This document shows, piece after piece, positions 29,001 through 39,100 of a stretch of DNA of 64,000 nt. Origin of the DNA: Picocystis sp. L7 (taxonomy: Eukaryota > Chlorophyta > Picocystophyceae > Picocystales > Picocystaceae); assembly GCA_020975725.1 (NCBI GenBank), contig QXJR01000013.1, forward strand, positions 372,001-436,000, in the 5' to 3' direction. A program made the translations under genes and the position numbers. The notes under the pieces are model-generated. The model was not told where the DNA came from. It worked only from the letters and a program-made list of their open reading frames with translations, and ran no database searches. How positions within the stretch are numbered: the first letter of the stretch is position 1; every line of letters starts with the position of its first letter.

Positions 29001-30988
29001 TTGCTACCCAAGAACTGGCTGGCTTTGTTGTCCGTTAGCACGGTAAACTGCTGACCAAAGAGGAGATGCCGCCAGTGCTGCAGTGCGTACAGTATGGCGC
29101 ACGTCTCCTTCTCAGCAGGGTGATAATTCTGCTGAGCGGTGTTGAATTTCTTCGACCAGTATTCTACGGGGCGCCAATCACCATTGCAAGCCTGTTGCAT
29201 GAGGGCAGCACCCATGCCTATGTCGGAGGCGTCTGTTTCGATGCGAATGGATCGATCTTCATCGAAAAGAGCCAGAACTGGTGCGGACGTGAGAGCTTTG
29301 ACCATGTTACGGAAAGCTTCTTCTTGGGGCTGTTTCCAGTATGAAGTGAAGGCATGCTTCAGCGATGCTTGATTTAATTCAGTAAGCGGTGCAGCGAGCT
29401 CAGCATAATGGGGCACAAAGCGCATGTAAAACTGGCACAGCCCCAGAAAGGCCATGTTTTCTCGCTGGGTCTGCGGGCGTGCAAAGTGCTGGATCTTAGA
29501 CACCAGGTGGGCTGTACAAGCCAACTGACCGTCGCGAATGCGAAAGCCAACCCATTCCAAAGTGCTTCTGAAGAAGTGGCATTTGGATCGTTTGAGGCGG
29601 ATATCGGCTTGTTCACATGTTGCAAAGAACTCTTCCAGGTGTTGGAAGTGTTCCTGTTTTGTTTCCGAGTGAACGAGGATATCGTCCATGTACACCTTCA
29701 GAAATAGGAGGTGTCCGAATACTCTGTTCATCATGCGCTGGAACATTGCCGGGGCGTTGGCTGCTCCCATGGGCATGACTTTCCATACGTACGATCCGAA
29801 TGGAGTTACCACAGCAGTTTTGTCGATGTCCGCTGGGTCCACGCGAATCTGGTGAAACTCGTCCAACGCATCCAAAGAGGAAAAATACTTTGCTCCGCGC
29901 AGGCTCTGCAAGTAATCATCAATACGGGGCAGAGGGTATCTATCCTTAACCGTGACGCTGTTGAGCAAACGGTAGTCGAATACTACCCTCCAGCCACCGT
30001 CTTTCTTCGGTACCAGAATGACAGGAGCTCCCCAACTGGACCCTGCACACAGATTCATCTTTCCGGCGTCCACATATTCAGCAATCAGCTCCTTCAGGGC
30101 TGCCTGTTGATGTGGAGACAACCTGTAGTAGTTCCTGTACTGCGGGGTCGCCCCCTCTACCAGCTGTATTTTAAAGGCTTCTCCGGGTACTCGCTCCGGT
30201 GGCGGTTCGACACGTGGTTCAAACAAATGCTTGTAGCGTACATTCAGGAGATCGTCCAGACGTGCCTGGTCTGTTTCGTCCAACGGACATTCATCGCTGA
30301 CTTGACTTCGCATGTGGGTCAAGTCAGTCTCTTCCTCAACTAGTTCTTTGCTTGCATCCAGTGGTTGCATCATCAGCAATAGACAACCAGGATGTTTGAC
30401 TGCTTGTCGGGCCTCGCTTCGAGGCACAATCAGGTCCAGTTTGCGAGAAGCGATGAACTGCTGATCGCCGTAGACAGTATGTTTTGTGCTGTTGCTATCG
30501 CGCAGGATCATCCGATGTTGGGGCCAGTCCAAGGCCTCCAGGTACTGGTGGCAAAAGTTTGCCCCCAATATGCAGTCAAAGGTTTCTAACGGAGCCACTC
30601 CGAACTCGATGCGAGTTCGGAACCCGTCGATTGAGAATGCAGCCCTGATTACTGGGGCAGTGTGGACCTTCTGGCCTACAGCCACGCTATAATCGTAGGA
30701 CGCTGTTGTGCACTCCCATGACACCCCTTCTGGGTCGGCCTGTCGCAAACTATCGTACAAGCGCTCGCTGATGAATGAGTAGCTGGCCAGGGTGTCCAAA
30801 TAAGCTTGAGTCCTAATTTTTTGTGATTTTTTTCCAAAGTAAGTTTCAGCAGCAAGGAACTCTCCCCTAGGTCTGTTGCTAGCAACAGAATTCAGGTTGA
30901 TGCATTCCTTCAGCTTGGTAACCGGGGCGGCTGCCTGTTGCGCTCCCGGCTCCGTCCCGCTGACCGAAGTATCGGGACGGAGAGCCAT
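26003..30988 (-). CDS. pol: Gypsy element pol polyprotein with embedded DNA methyltransferase
   Basis: A fossil-class element gene of 1,661 codons. Domains in order: aspartic protease near residues 60-150; reverse transcriptase near 270-500 with the YMDD box at 433; RNase H near 580-705; cytosine-5 methyltransferase near 712-1005. Integrase follows, with its HHCC zinc finger near 1110-1150 and catalytic core near 1170-1290. A C-terminal tail of about 370 residues has an SH3-like linker after integrase and no recognised chromodomain. Its first codon overlaps the end of gag by one base. The frame looks whole. Confidence 0.93.
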   Translation of the reverse strand: MALRPDTSVSGTEPGAQQAAAPVTKLKECINLNSVASNRPRGEFLAAETYFGKKSQKIRTQAYLDTLASYSFISERLYDSLRQADPEGVSWECTTASYDYSVAVGQKVHTAPVIRAAFSIDGFRTRIEFGVAPLETFDCILGANFCHQYLEALDWPQHRMILRDSNSTKHTVYGDQQFIASRKLDLIVPRSEARQAVKHPGCLLLMMQPLDASKELVEEETDLTHMRSQVSDECPLDETDQARLDDLLNVRYKHLFEPRVEPPPERVPGEAFKIQLVEGATPQYRNYYRLSPHQQAALKELIAEYVDAGKMNLCAGSSWGAPVILVPKKDGGWRVVFDYRLLNSVTVKDRYPLPRIDDYLQSLRGAKYFSSLDALDEFHQIRVDPADIDKTAVVTPFGSYVWKVMPMGAANAPAMFQRMMNRVFGHLLFLKVYMDDILVHSETKQEHFQHLEEFFATCEQADIRLKRSKCHFFRSTLEWVGFRIRDGQLACTAHLVSKIQHFARPQTQRENMAFLGLCQFYMRFVPHYAELAAPLTELNQASLKHAFTSYWKQPQEEAFRNMVKALTSAPVLALFDEDRSIRIETDASDIGMGAALMQQACNGDWRPVEYWSKKFNTAQQNYHPAEKETCAILYALQHWRHLLFGQQFTVLTDNKASQFLGSKATEQLSPREMRWIEKLAYFAPFTVEYRPGSENIGPDYLSRHSAKVKDANTLCILDLCAGMGTTLRALELIIPTTSDVVLDYIAVESDPDCRSVISRVFHQVRLSRPGLFTRKDIFRYGNDVTTLVHRRKLPQVHLMVAGVPCQPFSKANTNASKPSLGLYDTRELFTAVAQLHNKLGHPDYVLECTPFAAHLQPHLEQITDWFGEPILEDMSHYSAQARTRLCWTSFPSQQGNALDLAPLPVTWQDCLDDGARVPLDAIHQPRTKCPTLMASARSHSDRLRSTWVRGTDGKPRPLSTGERERLVGMQTGDTAAKNVSDTSRRRMCGNAFPVGWIAHMLSQWLNHTRTLRPLASRSPAGTVCGSIASITIPQPTQSSLHSTSVDSPSILERIRHAAQADSTYQDILRQPPAGYKVQDSLLFAPTENKQWSLVIPADNSVRQELLHMIHDPRHFGVTRTHADAVRHFTWDNMKSHIEHFVARCPVCQLQKPGNRSRHSSLCPELQFHPYPFHTVVMDMVENLPLTAQGHNAVLTVVDRFTKYAIYVPIHSTWSAHRQAQLLMDHLVYRYHTPVHIHTDNGPAYRALFKAFCAALNIRHVTGTPYHSQSQGGAERQHRTLLQTLRTTCTDKHQWDAYLQAAAHAYNDSVHSVTKHSPFALLFGCSSRLPWHLQLPTTGATATDLTVDSFDTRISDLLDSHRRVYEAVLQELVHGARRMQTATAKRRTKSFRQGDKVKVQYGLKGPTDKHKLDPYYVGPYTIKKVLQNGAYQLDLPPGSAFSDRIHADRIEPWVDSDLTLFPMDEHLQPARAPLPDTLDMQTNSATYRIRRFLLRDYATFPTQPVRYWVESSLTDSSQRFFWIDETAALLEEFLLLEEANGCIPEQGITPSNYNAVFTHKKTAYLQSPSPIMVNTWTFTKLPFQTRRRPRFIVPTELAGQVVQELFHTPDRSDPAYFQGLVDSIEDGLHKIIWTDGKIDYYLGEQVRAMVYDPVAYVYDFQL
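27974..28855 (-). CDS. Cytosine-5 DNA methyltransferase domain inside gypsy pol
   Basis: About 290 residues between RNase H and integrase. Visible family motifs are motif I LDLCAGMGTTLRALE (AdoMet binding), motif IV GVPCQPFSKAN with the catalytic cysteine, and motif VI around LECTPF. Motif VIII QARTRLCW, a motif IX-like GERERLVGMQ and motif X CGNAFPVGWIAHM are also present. Size and lack of accessory domains (no BAH, CXXC or PWWP) are closer to bacterial Dcm-like or DNMT2-sized enzymes than to DNMT1 or DNMT3. It is in frame with the polyprotein, so release would need the element's protease or it acts as a fusion. It presumably methylates cytosine in DNA; target context is unknown. Confidence 0.9.
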
Positions 30989-32256
30989 CAGTTTTTTGGT
31001 GCTCCCATTACGGATGCCATTTTGCAGCCGGACTGGTCATGTCCGTAACGGCGGCATCGTTGGCACAGGGAATGAGCTAAGCATAAGTTCTGCTCCTCTT
31101 GGGTAAGCTTTGCTCCCAGTGCCTTGCCTCCGAGCTGTTGCTGAGCTTTTGTAATGGACTGCTTCTGTTCATCCGAGAGATCGTCAAAGCGTTTTCGCTG
31201 CCGCTTCGCTGCTGCCATTTCCTTTGACAAAGTGGGAGGCTGAGCCGGTAGGGCAGCTGCCACTCCACCTGTGGGTGTTGGGCCAGCATGCTGGGTGCCA
31301 TGAGCCGTGCGTGAAGACGGCTTGCGGCTAATCCACTTGCCAGCAGCATCCTTGGTTTCCCTGCCATTCTGCTCATGCATATCGCGCTCCAGCTTGAATA
31401 TCACAGCAGCCAAACTTCCAGGTTGCATATCTGGAACCTTGTCAACCTCAATAAGGTGATTCAGGTGCTTGTACAAAGCTCGTTGGAGGGAGCTGGGTAG
31501 GCCATGTTGTAGCCTGGCCGCGATGTCATCTTCAGTCAGCGTACGGCAGAGCGGCGAATAGCTTGCATTGACTACAAAGCTCAACTGGACCAGCCTATTG
31601 AGAAACTGTATTGCATTCTCTGTTCGGCGCATCCGGGTAGTGTGGAACTCTCGCCATGCTTCCGGTCCAGGGTCATGACTCTGGAAAGTCCGCTTGAGGT
31701 ACGCAAAAAGGTCATCCACTGATCGTAGCGAGTTGGCATCGCGCATGATCAAGTTCTGGACCATGGCCTTTGCCGTACCCGCCAGTGTTTGGTTGATCGC
31801 TAGAACCAGTTGTTCCATGGGGCGATCGTAGGCATATGCTTGACACCAACACAACACATCGCGGTACCAGTAGGACAGCGCGTATGGGTTGTCTTCGAGT
31901 TCTGTCCCGGAGAACTTTTCCGGTCGTTCGAGCGACACTTTTTGCAAATTCTTGGAGTCCTGGAGCGCGGAACCGTAGAGGCTCGTAAGACGAGGCAGCC
32001 CCTCTTCTTCCAACGGTGTGTGGGATGGTACGGGCTGTTCTTCCGACGCCGATGGCTTGCCCTTTACTTCCGGGAGCGTAAGCCCATCAGTTGCTGTCTT
32101 CAAATCATCAGGTGGGGAAGCTTGTTTGGCTTGTAAGAGCTCCTGGAGCTCCGCCAACTTTTCTTCAAGTCCCTCCCTCCGAGACTTTTCCTCCTCGAGG
32201 TTCCGTTCGAGGGCTTCCCATCTTTCTTCGCGCCCTTCTTCGTCCAAGGACGACAT
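30988..32256 (-). CDS. gag: Gypsy element gag
   Basis: A frame of 422 codons next to the 5' LTR. The N-terminal 45 residues form a charged coiled coil (EERWEALERNLEEEKSRREG). A retrotransposon gag core follows at about residues 100-280. One CCHC zinc knuckle (CQRCRRYGHDQSGC) lies near the end. The frame ends in a one-base overlap with pol (TGATG). Confidence 0.88.
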   Translation of the reverse strand: MSSLDEEGREERWEALERNLEEEKSRREGLEEKLAELQELLQAKQASPPDDLKTATDGLTLPEVKGKPSASEEQPVPSHTPLEEEGLPRLTSLYGSALQDSKNLQKVSLERPEKFSGTELEDNPYALSYWYRDVLCWCQAYAYDRPMEQLVLAINQTLAGTAKAMVQNLIMRDANSLRSVDDLFAYLKRTFQSHDPGPEAWREFHTTRMRRTENAIQFLNRLVQLSFVVNASYSPLCRTLTEDDIAARLQHGLPSSLQRALYKHLNHLIEVDKVPDMQPGSLAAVIFKLERDMHEQNGRETKDAAGKWISRKPSSRTAHGTQHAGPTPTGGVAAALPAQPPTLSKEMAAAKRQRKRFDDLSDEQKQSITKAQQQLGGKALGAKLTQEEQNLCLAHSLCQRCRRYGHDQSGCKMASVMGAPKN

Positions 32257-32298
32257 CCCTCAGGCTTCTTAGCGTTGTTGAGCTTCAGCTTCGACAGT

Positions 32299-33053
32299 AT
32301 TGCACAGCGTCCGTGGAGACACTGCCAATTCACACACGTTTGGGCCTCAAGGCGGCCAAGATGCCAAGGGAAGAGGATGGAAATGCCTTGAAGGGCGCGT
32401 TTGTGGAGCGTCAGCCGTGTGGGACGGCTCCTGCTGACTTGTGCGAGTCTTGGCGGTGTTGAGAAGCCGCAGCAAGCTCGTGGTTGGTGGAGGCACGCAC
32501 TTGAGAAGTCGTCAAGGCAAAAGTCTATTTTCAAGTCAAGTGAGGGGGGCCTCTAGTAGGCCCTCAAACCAGCAGCGGTTCAGGGTGGTACCCTTATCTC
32601 CATGGGGCGCCTGGTGGTCACGTGGCCCTGTCGCCCTCATCGGACGGTTGCACGACAGGCAAGCACGTGACCCAGATCCCCAGGGTGCTTCCCCACCCTT
32701 CGATCGACCTCGGGAGATTCGGGGGGATCCGGTCCCCCCTTCTGCCCGAGTCTCCTAGGGTTGCCCCGAACTGAGCCTGGGCTTCATCGGGTTCGCCCTG
32801 GGTCTATTCGGACGGCTGGTATTGGGGAGATCCCTCGTACCCTCGGACCGGGGTACCAAGGGCTTCCCATCCCCCGCCTTCCCAGGTCCTGAGTCGCACT
32901 CGTCCAGTTGGGGAGGGGTTACCCGTCCTGTACCTGACTTGATATCCAGCGATTCACAGCAAGCTCCAAGCTCGCTTATCTAAGCTACTGCTTGACAAGG
33001 ATCTTTGTCAAGCACCGGGTCCCATCGTAGGGGGGATCCTGCCCTGTGCAACA
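32299..33053 (-). repeat. Gypsy element 5' LTR
   Basis: 755 bp, same length and apparently the same sequence as the copy at 25221-25975. It should contain the element's promoter. Confidence 0.93.
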
Positions 33054-33058
33054 ATAGT
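33054..33058 (+). repeat. Target-site duplication ATAGT of the gypsy element, right copy
   Basis: Pairs with 25216-25220. Confidence 0.92.
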
Positions 33059-34610
33059 TGGCGACAACCGATGGTTGATCGTACACATTATGGGACACTT
33101 GTCTTCCTCCTCTAGTGTACACCCAGGGAGGCCTCCGACAAAGGAAGTGGCAGCCCGGCATTTGTAATTGGCTGTTTGAAATCATCCATGTACTAGACCA
33201 CGCATTGTAGTCTACTTGACTCTTCGATAGATTAAAATACTTTTTTTGCTTACTTGTGCTCCCCTTTAATTTTATACCAATCTTCACTCAGGAACGTTTG
33301 ATTTCTAAATTAGAGATGACGCCCCTCTCGGATGTATCTTTTAGAATGTGGAGTAAAAGTTTGCTAGATCGCAACCTCTTTGGGTTCTTTTCAAGGCTCG
33401 TTTCTACCTGTCGCATACCTCGCTTTGTATATGGAGGACTCCCTGGAAGCTATGATGTTGGACTGCTACTCAAGAAAAACAACCTTTGTTTTGGGTGCAA
33501 GGCGATCTTGCCTTTGCGGAACCTAATATGCTTCCAGGACGGAGATCTAGATTCCTTCTATCTAGTCACCATCTACCGTGTCAAGAGGTTCAATCACCTA
33601 CGGGTCCCATCATTACACCACAAACCTATCAAAGCCGAGGACTCACTGAGAAAGTTGCGAAGGGCACTTTTGAAGGAGTAAAGTATAATTCTTTTAGGTT
33701 GGACCGAGTCGATGGACTACGTGTTGAACTCCTAAGAAACTCACGAAATAATCCACAAAGAATAGAACAACCACGATGAAACAAATCCATATTCGCCTTT
33801 CATGAATATTCCTTGCATTCAAAATATCATGATAGCTTTTAGAAGCATGCGGAGGACGCAATAGTAAGAAACAAGAAGCTTCAACGAAAAAGCGAAAGTA
33901 AACGAAATCAGTAGCGTGAAAAGGTAAATGTAGGTAATAAGTTAGAAAACCGCTTTGATGAACTTTCTTCTTTTGAAACGTTTGATCGAAGCCAATGAAG
34001 GATGTCAAAGGCAGAGGAGAGAACAAACCACAACGGCAAGTCGACTTACAACAAGCACCTACTTTAACAAACCTTCAACTTCTTGATTTACATGTGAATG
34101 GGCTCTAATAAAAGTTCCATTCAATACTCTTCGAGAGTGCTGAAAGAGGTATCTGACTGTTCAATTCTTCAAAAGATATATCTTGCGCGAAAACAAATCG
34201 TTATCCAAAGAAAAAGAAGAAAACTTAATCAAGCCTACATTTGTAGTGCACTTTGCTTTGCTAGCCTCATTTCCATTAAACAAAAGTTCAGCACCATGTT
34301 TCACAAAAGCGCAAATTGTAAGGAGCAGGGTGTTGACTTTGGATACGTTCTTGGGTCGCCACCTTCGTAGTTGTATATTACATGCAAGAATGAGTGGTGA
34401 GTATCCCCACTCAACGGCGGCGTCACTAAACGCAGAGGATCACGTGTCCAACCTTCATCGCTCCTTGTCGGTGCCGTTCACTGCAAGAATGTGCATCGCC
34501 CTTCGAGGACCCCATGGGCCCCAACCTCCTCGAACATGCACGGCCGAAACTCGGTCGTGGTCCCTAAGGGATTCGACCTCCCAGGGACCAGGGCTGGAGC
34601 AACCTCAACA
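33059..34610 (+). repeat. Inverted duplication, left arm, inner part
   Basis: 1,552 bp that continue the left arm after the gypsy insertion and match the reverse complement of 43604-45155. The joined arm lengths (539 plus 1,552) equal the right arm exactly at 2,091 bp. Only isolated substitutions were seen. The last 294 bp are a copia LTR. Frames inside (for example 33256-33681) have no recognised domain. Confidence 0.93.
34317..34610 (-). repeat. Copia LTR at the inner end of the left arm
   Basis: A 294-bp LTR with the termini TGTTGAGG and CTTACA on its own strand, flanked on the outer side by CAAAT. It matches the LTR at 43604-43897 almost perfectly, in inverted orientation. On its inner side it meets a copia fragment in the opposite direction, so it is not paired with that fragment. 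Confidence 0.85.
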
Positions 34611-34987
34611 CATTGTGAGCATTCTGGACGAGAAAAGCAAAGTGGGGGTTGCAAAACCTATTTGCAACAAATCACAAGCAGCAGCTGTCATCAAAACGGT
34701 GATTCGGATGATGGAGAAGCAAACCGGAAATGCTATGAAGTTTGTGCGTTCGGTTCGTGGAACCGAATTTCTCAATGCAGAGCTACAAAACTTTTAGCAA
34801 GAAAATGGCATCCAGCAACAGACGAGTGCACCATACACTCCACAACAAAATGGAAACGCAGAACGATATAACAGGACGATTCTAGAAAAGGTTCGTGCAC
34901 TGCTCTTGGATGGTGGTCTGGACAAACGCTTTTGGAACTTCGCCGTGGAATATTGTGCTCTTGTCAGAAACCGTGTGCCTTGCAAAC
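34611..34987 (+). mobile_element. Copia remnant (integrase region)
   Basis: A 377-bp fossil piece of a copia integrase, closely similar to the corresponding part of the forward copia element near 41.2-41.6 kb. It is truncated on both sides, by the LTR at 34610 and by the 5' LTR at 34988. Confidence 0.85.
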
Positions 34988-35282
34988 TGTTGAGGCTGCT
35001 CCAGCCCTGGTCCCTGGGAGGTCGAATCCCTTAGTGACCACGACCGAGTTTCGGTCGAGTACCTTCGAGGAGTATGGGGCCCCTGTGGGTCCTCGAAGGG
35101 CGATGCCCATTCCTGCAGTGTTCGATACCGACGAGGAGGGATCTTGGTTTACTGAGAGGTCCTCTGCGGTCGATGAAGCCGCCATTGAGTGGGGATACTC
35201 ACCACTCATTCTTGCATGTAATACACAACTACGAAGGTGGCAACCCACGAACGTATCCAAAGTCAACACCCTGCTTCTTACA
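34988..35282 (+). repeat. Forward copia 5' LTR
   Basis: 295 bp, TGTTGAGG...CTTACA, adjacent to the primer-binding site at 35283. Confidence 0.88.
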
Positions 35283-35838
35283 TGGTATCGGAGCCCGTTT
35301 GAAGCAGAAGAAAACAGAAAACAAACTGAAAAACTAAACAGAAAGAAAACGCAAAAAAAACAAAAAAGAGAACAGAGAAAACCAAAAAAACAAAATGGAA
35401 GGAGTGAATTTCGAGAAACTGAACTCGGAGAACTTCCCAATATGGAAACATCGGATGAAAGCTTTGCTGGTCACCAAGGGAGTCGGAGAAGCCATCTTAA
35501 ACAAAGACAGTGAACACTCCGAAAAGGCATTGGCACTCATGTGCTTGTGTGTGAGCAATGAGTATGTGGATTTGGTGGCGAACTCTGAATCTGCGCAGCA
35601 TGCGTGGACGATGCTCGAGGACATGCATGCGGGTCAAACCGCCGCACGCCGTCTCACCCTGCGCAAGGAGTTCACAGGACTTACCAAGAAACCGGAGGAA
35701 AGCATGATGAGCTTCATCATGCGTGGAAAGCAAATCTGCACCAACCTGCGCGCGATCGATGGGTCGGTGACCGACATCCATCTGATCGATGCGATCCTAT
35801 CTGGCCTGCCGGAGGAATATGCCAACAAGGTAGAGATG

Positions 35839-35843
35839 CTGAC
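35839..35843 (+). repeat. Target duplication CTGAC of the nested copia element, left copy
   Basis: CTGAC lies within the gag of the forward element and recurs at 40298-40302. Confidence 0.9.
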
Positions 35844-36135
35844 TGTAAGAAGCACAAGTTGTCTTGTTACGTTCGTGGGTTGCCACCTTCGTAGTTATCT
35901 ATTACATGCAAGAATGAGTGGTGAGTATCCCCACTCAATGGCGGCGGCATCGACCGCAGAGGATCGTCTGTCAAAACCTGAGCAATCCTCATCAGTACCG
36001 TTCACTGCAGGAATGGGCATCGACCTCCGAGGACCCTAGTGGGTCCCATTATCCTCGAAGGTACTCGACCGAAACTCGGTCATCGTCCCGTAGGTATCCG
36101 ACCTCCCAGGGACCAAGGCTTGAGCACTTTCAACA
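35844..36135 (-). repeat. Nested copia 3' LTR
   Basis: 292 bp. The polyprotein stop codon overlaps its inner terminus. Confidence 0.92.
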
Positions 36136-39100
36136 CCCGCCCTTGCTCATGGCGTCATAATCTAACACGCCAAGTGTCTGCATTGCGGTGTTCAGCTTGC
36201 TAGGTCCAAGAGCTTTGGTCAGGAAGTCTGCCTGTTGATCAGTAGTCTTAATATACTGGAATTGGAGCTCGCCCCGACTGACGCGGTTGCGCACGAAGTG
36301 GTGTGCGATGTCGACATGCTTTGTTCGGGATACTGTTAAAGCGTTCTTCGTCAGGTTTACAGCACCCTGATTGTCGCAATGAATGGTGATACACGTAGCT
36401 CCATATCCAATATCATTGAGTATTTTCCTCAAATACAAAGCTTCTTTTGCTGCCGTAGCTGCGGCCATGTATTCTGCCTCTGTCGTCGACACTGCAACTG
36501 TTTTCTGCAACTTTGTCTGCCAAGAGATCAAACTGCCATGAAATGTAAATACGTAGCCAGTGGTACTTCTTCTAGTTTCCTCACAGCCACCATAGTTTGC
36601 GTCGCAGTAACCTGTTAAGAAGTTCGGAGACCTTTCACCAAGCCAGATTCCAACAGATTTTGTTCCTTGTAGATACTTCAGCACTCGTTTAGCAACTTGC
36701 ACGTGGTTGTTGTTTGGGGCACAGACAAAGCGGGCCAGGCAATTAGTAGCATAGGCAATGTCAGGTCTTGTTGACACAGCTAAGTACATTAGGCACCCAA
36801 CCAGTTCCTGGTAAGGGAAGTGAGAAGCAGTCATCGCAGTGTCTGAAGTCAACTTGGTTCCAGGTTCCATTGGTGTTGATACGGTGTGACAATCTGTCAT
36901 TCTGAACCTCTCTATGATGTTTTTCACGTAGTTTTCTTGACTTAGAAAAACTGTTCGTCTGTATCGGTCACGTTGTATTTTGATTCCCAAAAAGTAATCA
37001 GTGGGCCCTAAATCTCTTCCTTCGAAAGCAGTCAACAACAACTGTTTGACACTTTCTACTGCTTTCGTGCCATTTCCACAAAGTAGTACATCATCAACGT
37101 AAACCATCAACAGCATGTCCTTTCCCACAAACAAACCTGGATCAGCTGTAGAGCAATTGAAACCGATCTTATCCAGAACCTCTGTAAGTTTGATGTGCCA
37201 AGCTCGAGGGGCCTGTTTGAGACCATACAACGTCTTCTTTAATTTCCAAACTTTTCCATCCACTTCAAATCCTGGAGGCATGTCCATGAAGATTTCTTCA
37301 TCGAGATGGCCATTTAAAAAAGCAGTTTTTATGTCAATGTTTTCAACTTCCCAATCCAGTTTTGCAGCCAAGGTCCAAAGAAGGCGTAATGTACTTTGTT
37401 TCGCCACTGGCGCAAAGGTTTCGTTGAAGTCAATGCTGGACACTTGTTTGAAACCTTTCGCAACAAGTCGAGCCTTAAAACGTTGCACGTTTCCGTCCTG
37501 ATCATATTTCACTTTGAATACCCATTTGCAAGGTAGTGTCTTCATCCCAGGTGTTTTGTCAACAACGTCGAAGACATTTTGTTGACTCAAACTGGCTACT
37601 TCTTCTTGGAGAGCCAGTTTCCAGTCTTCGCGCTGGGCACTGGTAATCGCCTCTTCGAGTGTCATCGGATCTGTAAGGCATGTGTTTGCGTACCAGTAGG
37701 GCTGAGGAACACGGCGATTGCGCAGTGGGTATCGTCTTGTCTCTGAAAGTTGAGTTCTGTTTTCGTCTGAATCAGATATATCTTGAATGGGTTCTCCTTC
37801 ATCGGTCTCCACCAAATCTTCCAAGCACATTCCCTCGTTGTCCAATGGAAGTACTTGGAAATGTTCTGCAGATGCAGGCAGATGAGTTAGATTGCTATCA
37901 GTGTTTTCCAGTGCTGAAGTATTATTTTGAGTTAGTCCAAGAAATGTCACGTTTCTAGACAAAACAAGTTTTCCATCACACCATATCAGGTACGTGTCTT
38001 TGGTACCTGGCTCGTACCCCAAAAATAAGCCACGTTTGCTCTTTGCATCTAATTTTCCACTCGATTCTGAAGGGTTCTTTAACACGTAGCAAGTCTCTCC
38101 AAATATATGCATGCAAGAAACATCTGGTTTTACACCAAAGACTTCTTGATAAGGCGTACGTTCATGTGGCTTGCATGGAACACGATTTCTTGCGTAGGAA
38201 CAGTACTCGATAGCAAAGTTCCAGAAACTTTTGTCAAGACCACTATCCAATAAAACAGCACGGACCTTTTCTAACAACGTTCGATTGTACCGTTCTGCAT
38301 TGCCATTTTGCTGCGGAGTATAGGGTGCACTTGTTTGTTGCTGAATACCGTTTTCTTGCAAAAATGATTGTAGGTCTGCGTTAATAAATTCCCTTCCACG
38401 ATCTGAACGAGTTGCTTTGACAACATTTCCTGTTTGTTTTTGCAGCAAGATGATAACTGTTTTAACAACAGTAGCTGCCTGTGACTTGGAGCAAATGGGT
38501 TTAGCAACTCCTAGCTTACTTTTTTCGTCCAAAATACTTACGATGTACTTTTCCCCATTTTTTCCAGCAGGTGTAATTGGTCCAATGAGATCCATGTGCA
38601 AAAGTTCTCCGACTTGTGCAGTGTTTTCTGCATTTTGTTTAGGAATGGCTGCTTTAGTTTGTTTGGCTTGAATACACGTTTCACATTGGCTTGTTGTCAT
38701 TTTAAGTTGCTTTGGAAGACCAACTACTGTATTCGGTAATTTTTCCATCTGTCCAAAGTGGGCAAATTTCCTATGCCACTCCATTGCTGAGAAAACTTGT
38801 TCATGACTGCTGTTGATAATGTACAGTCCATGTTTCAGCATGGCACTGAGTACCTTCTTCTTTCCTTTCCAAACTGTACATCCATCGTTTTCGAAATATA
38901 TGTTGCATCCATGTTCCATAAGTTTTGGAACGGAAACCAAGTTCACTTTCAACGCTGGACAAAGTAGCACATTCTGCAATTCCACATTTTCTGCAACTTC
39001 CACATTTCCACTTTCTTTCGCGAACACAACTTCACCATTTCCAACAAATATGGATTGTGTTGGTATACCTTGTATGACTGAGGTAAACATTTCTCGGTTT

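Larger units (their letters stand above)
25221..33053 (-). mobile_element. Ty3/gypsy LTR retrotransposon carrying a cytosine methyltransferase
   Basis: The element is 7,833 bp with two 755-bp LTRs (25221-25975 and 32299-33053) in which I saw no difference by eye. The LTR begins TGTTGCACAG and ends CTGTGCAAT on the element's strand. A 5-bp target duplication surrounds it. Inside are a gag frame and a long pol frame. The domain order protease, RT, RNase H, methyltransferase, integrase marks the Ty3/gypsy family with an extra domain. It looks whole, and the matching LTRs indicate a recent insertion, later than the inverted duplication it sits in. Confidence 0.95.

Noticed and set aside
33256-33681. 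Open frame of 141 codons in the inverted arm, with an identical copy at 44533-44958
   Set aside because: Identity follows from DNA duplication, not selection; no domain, and an overlapping frame is equally open.
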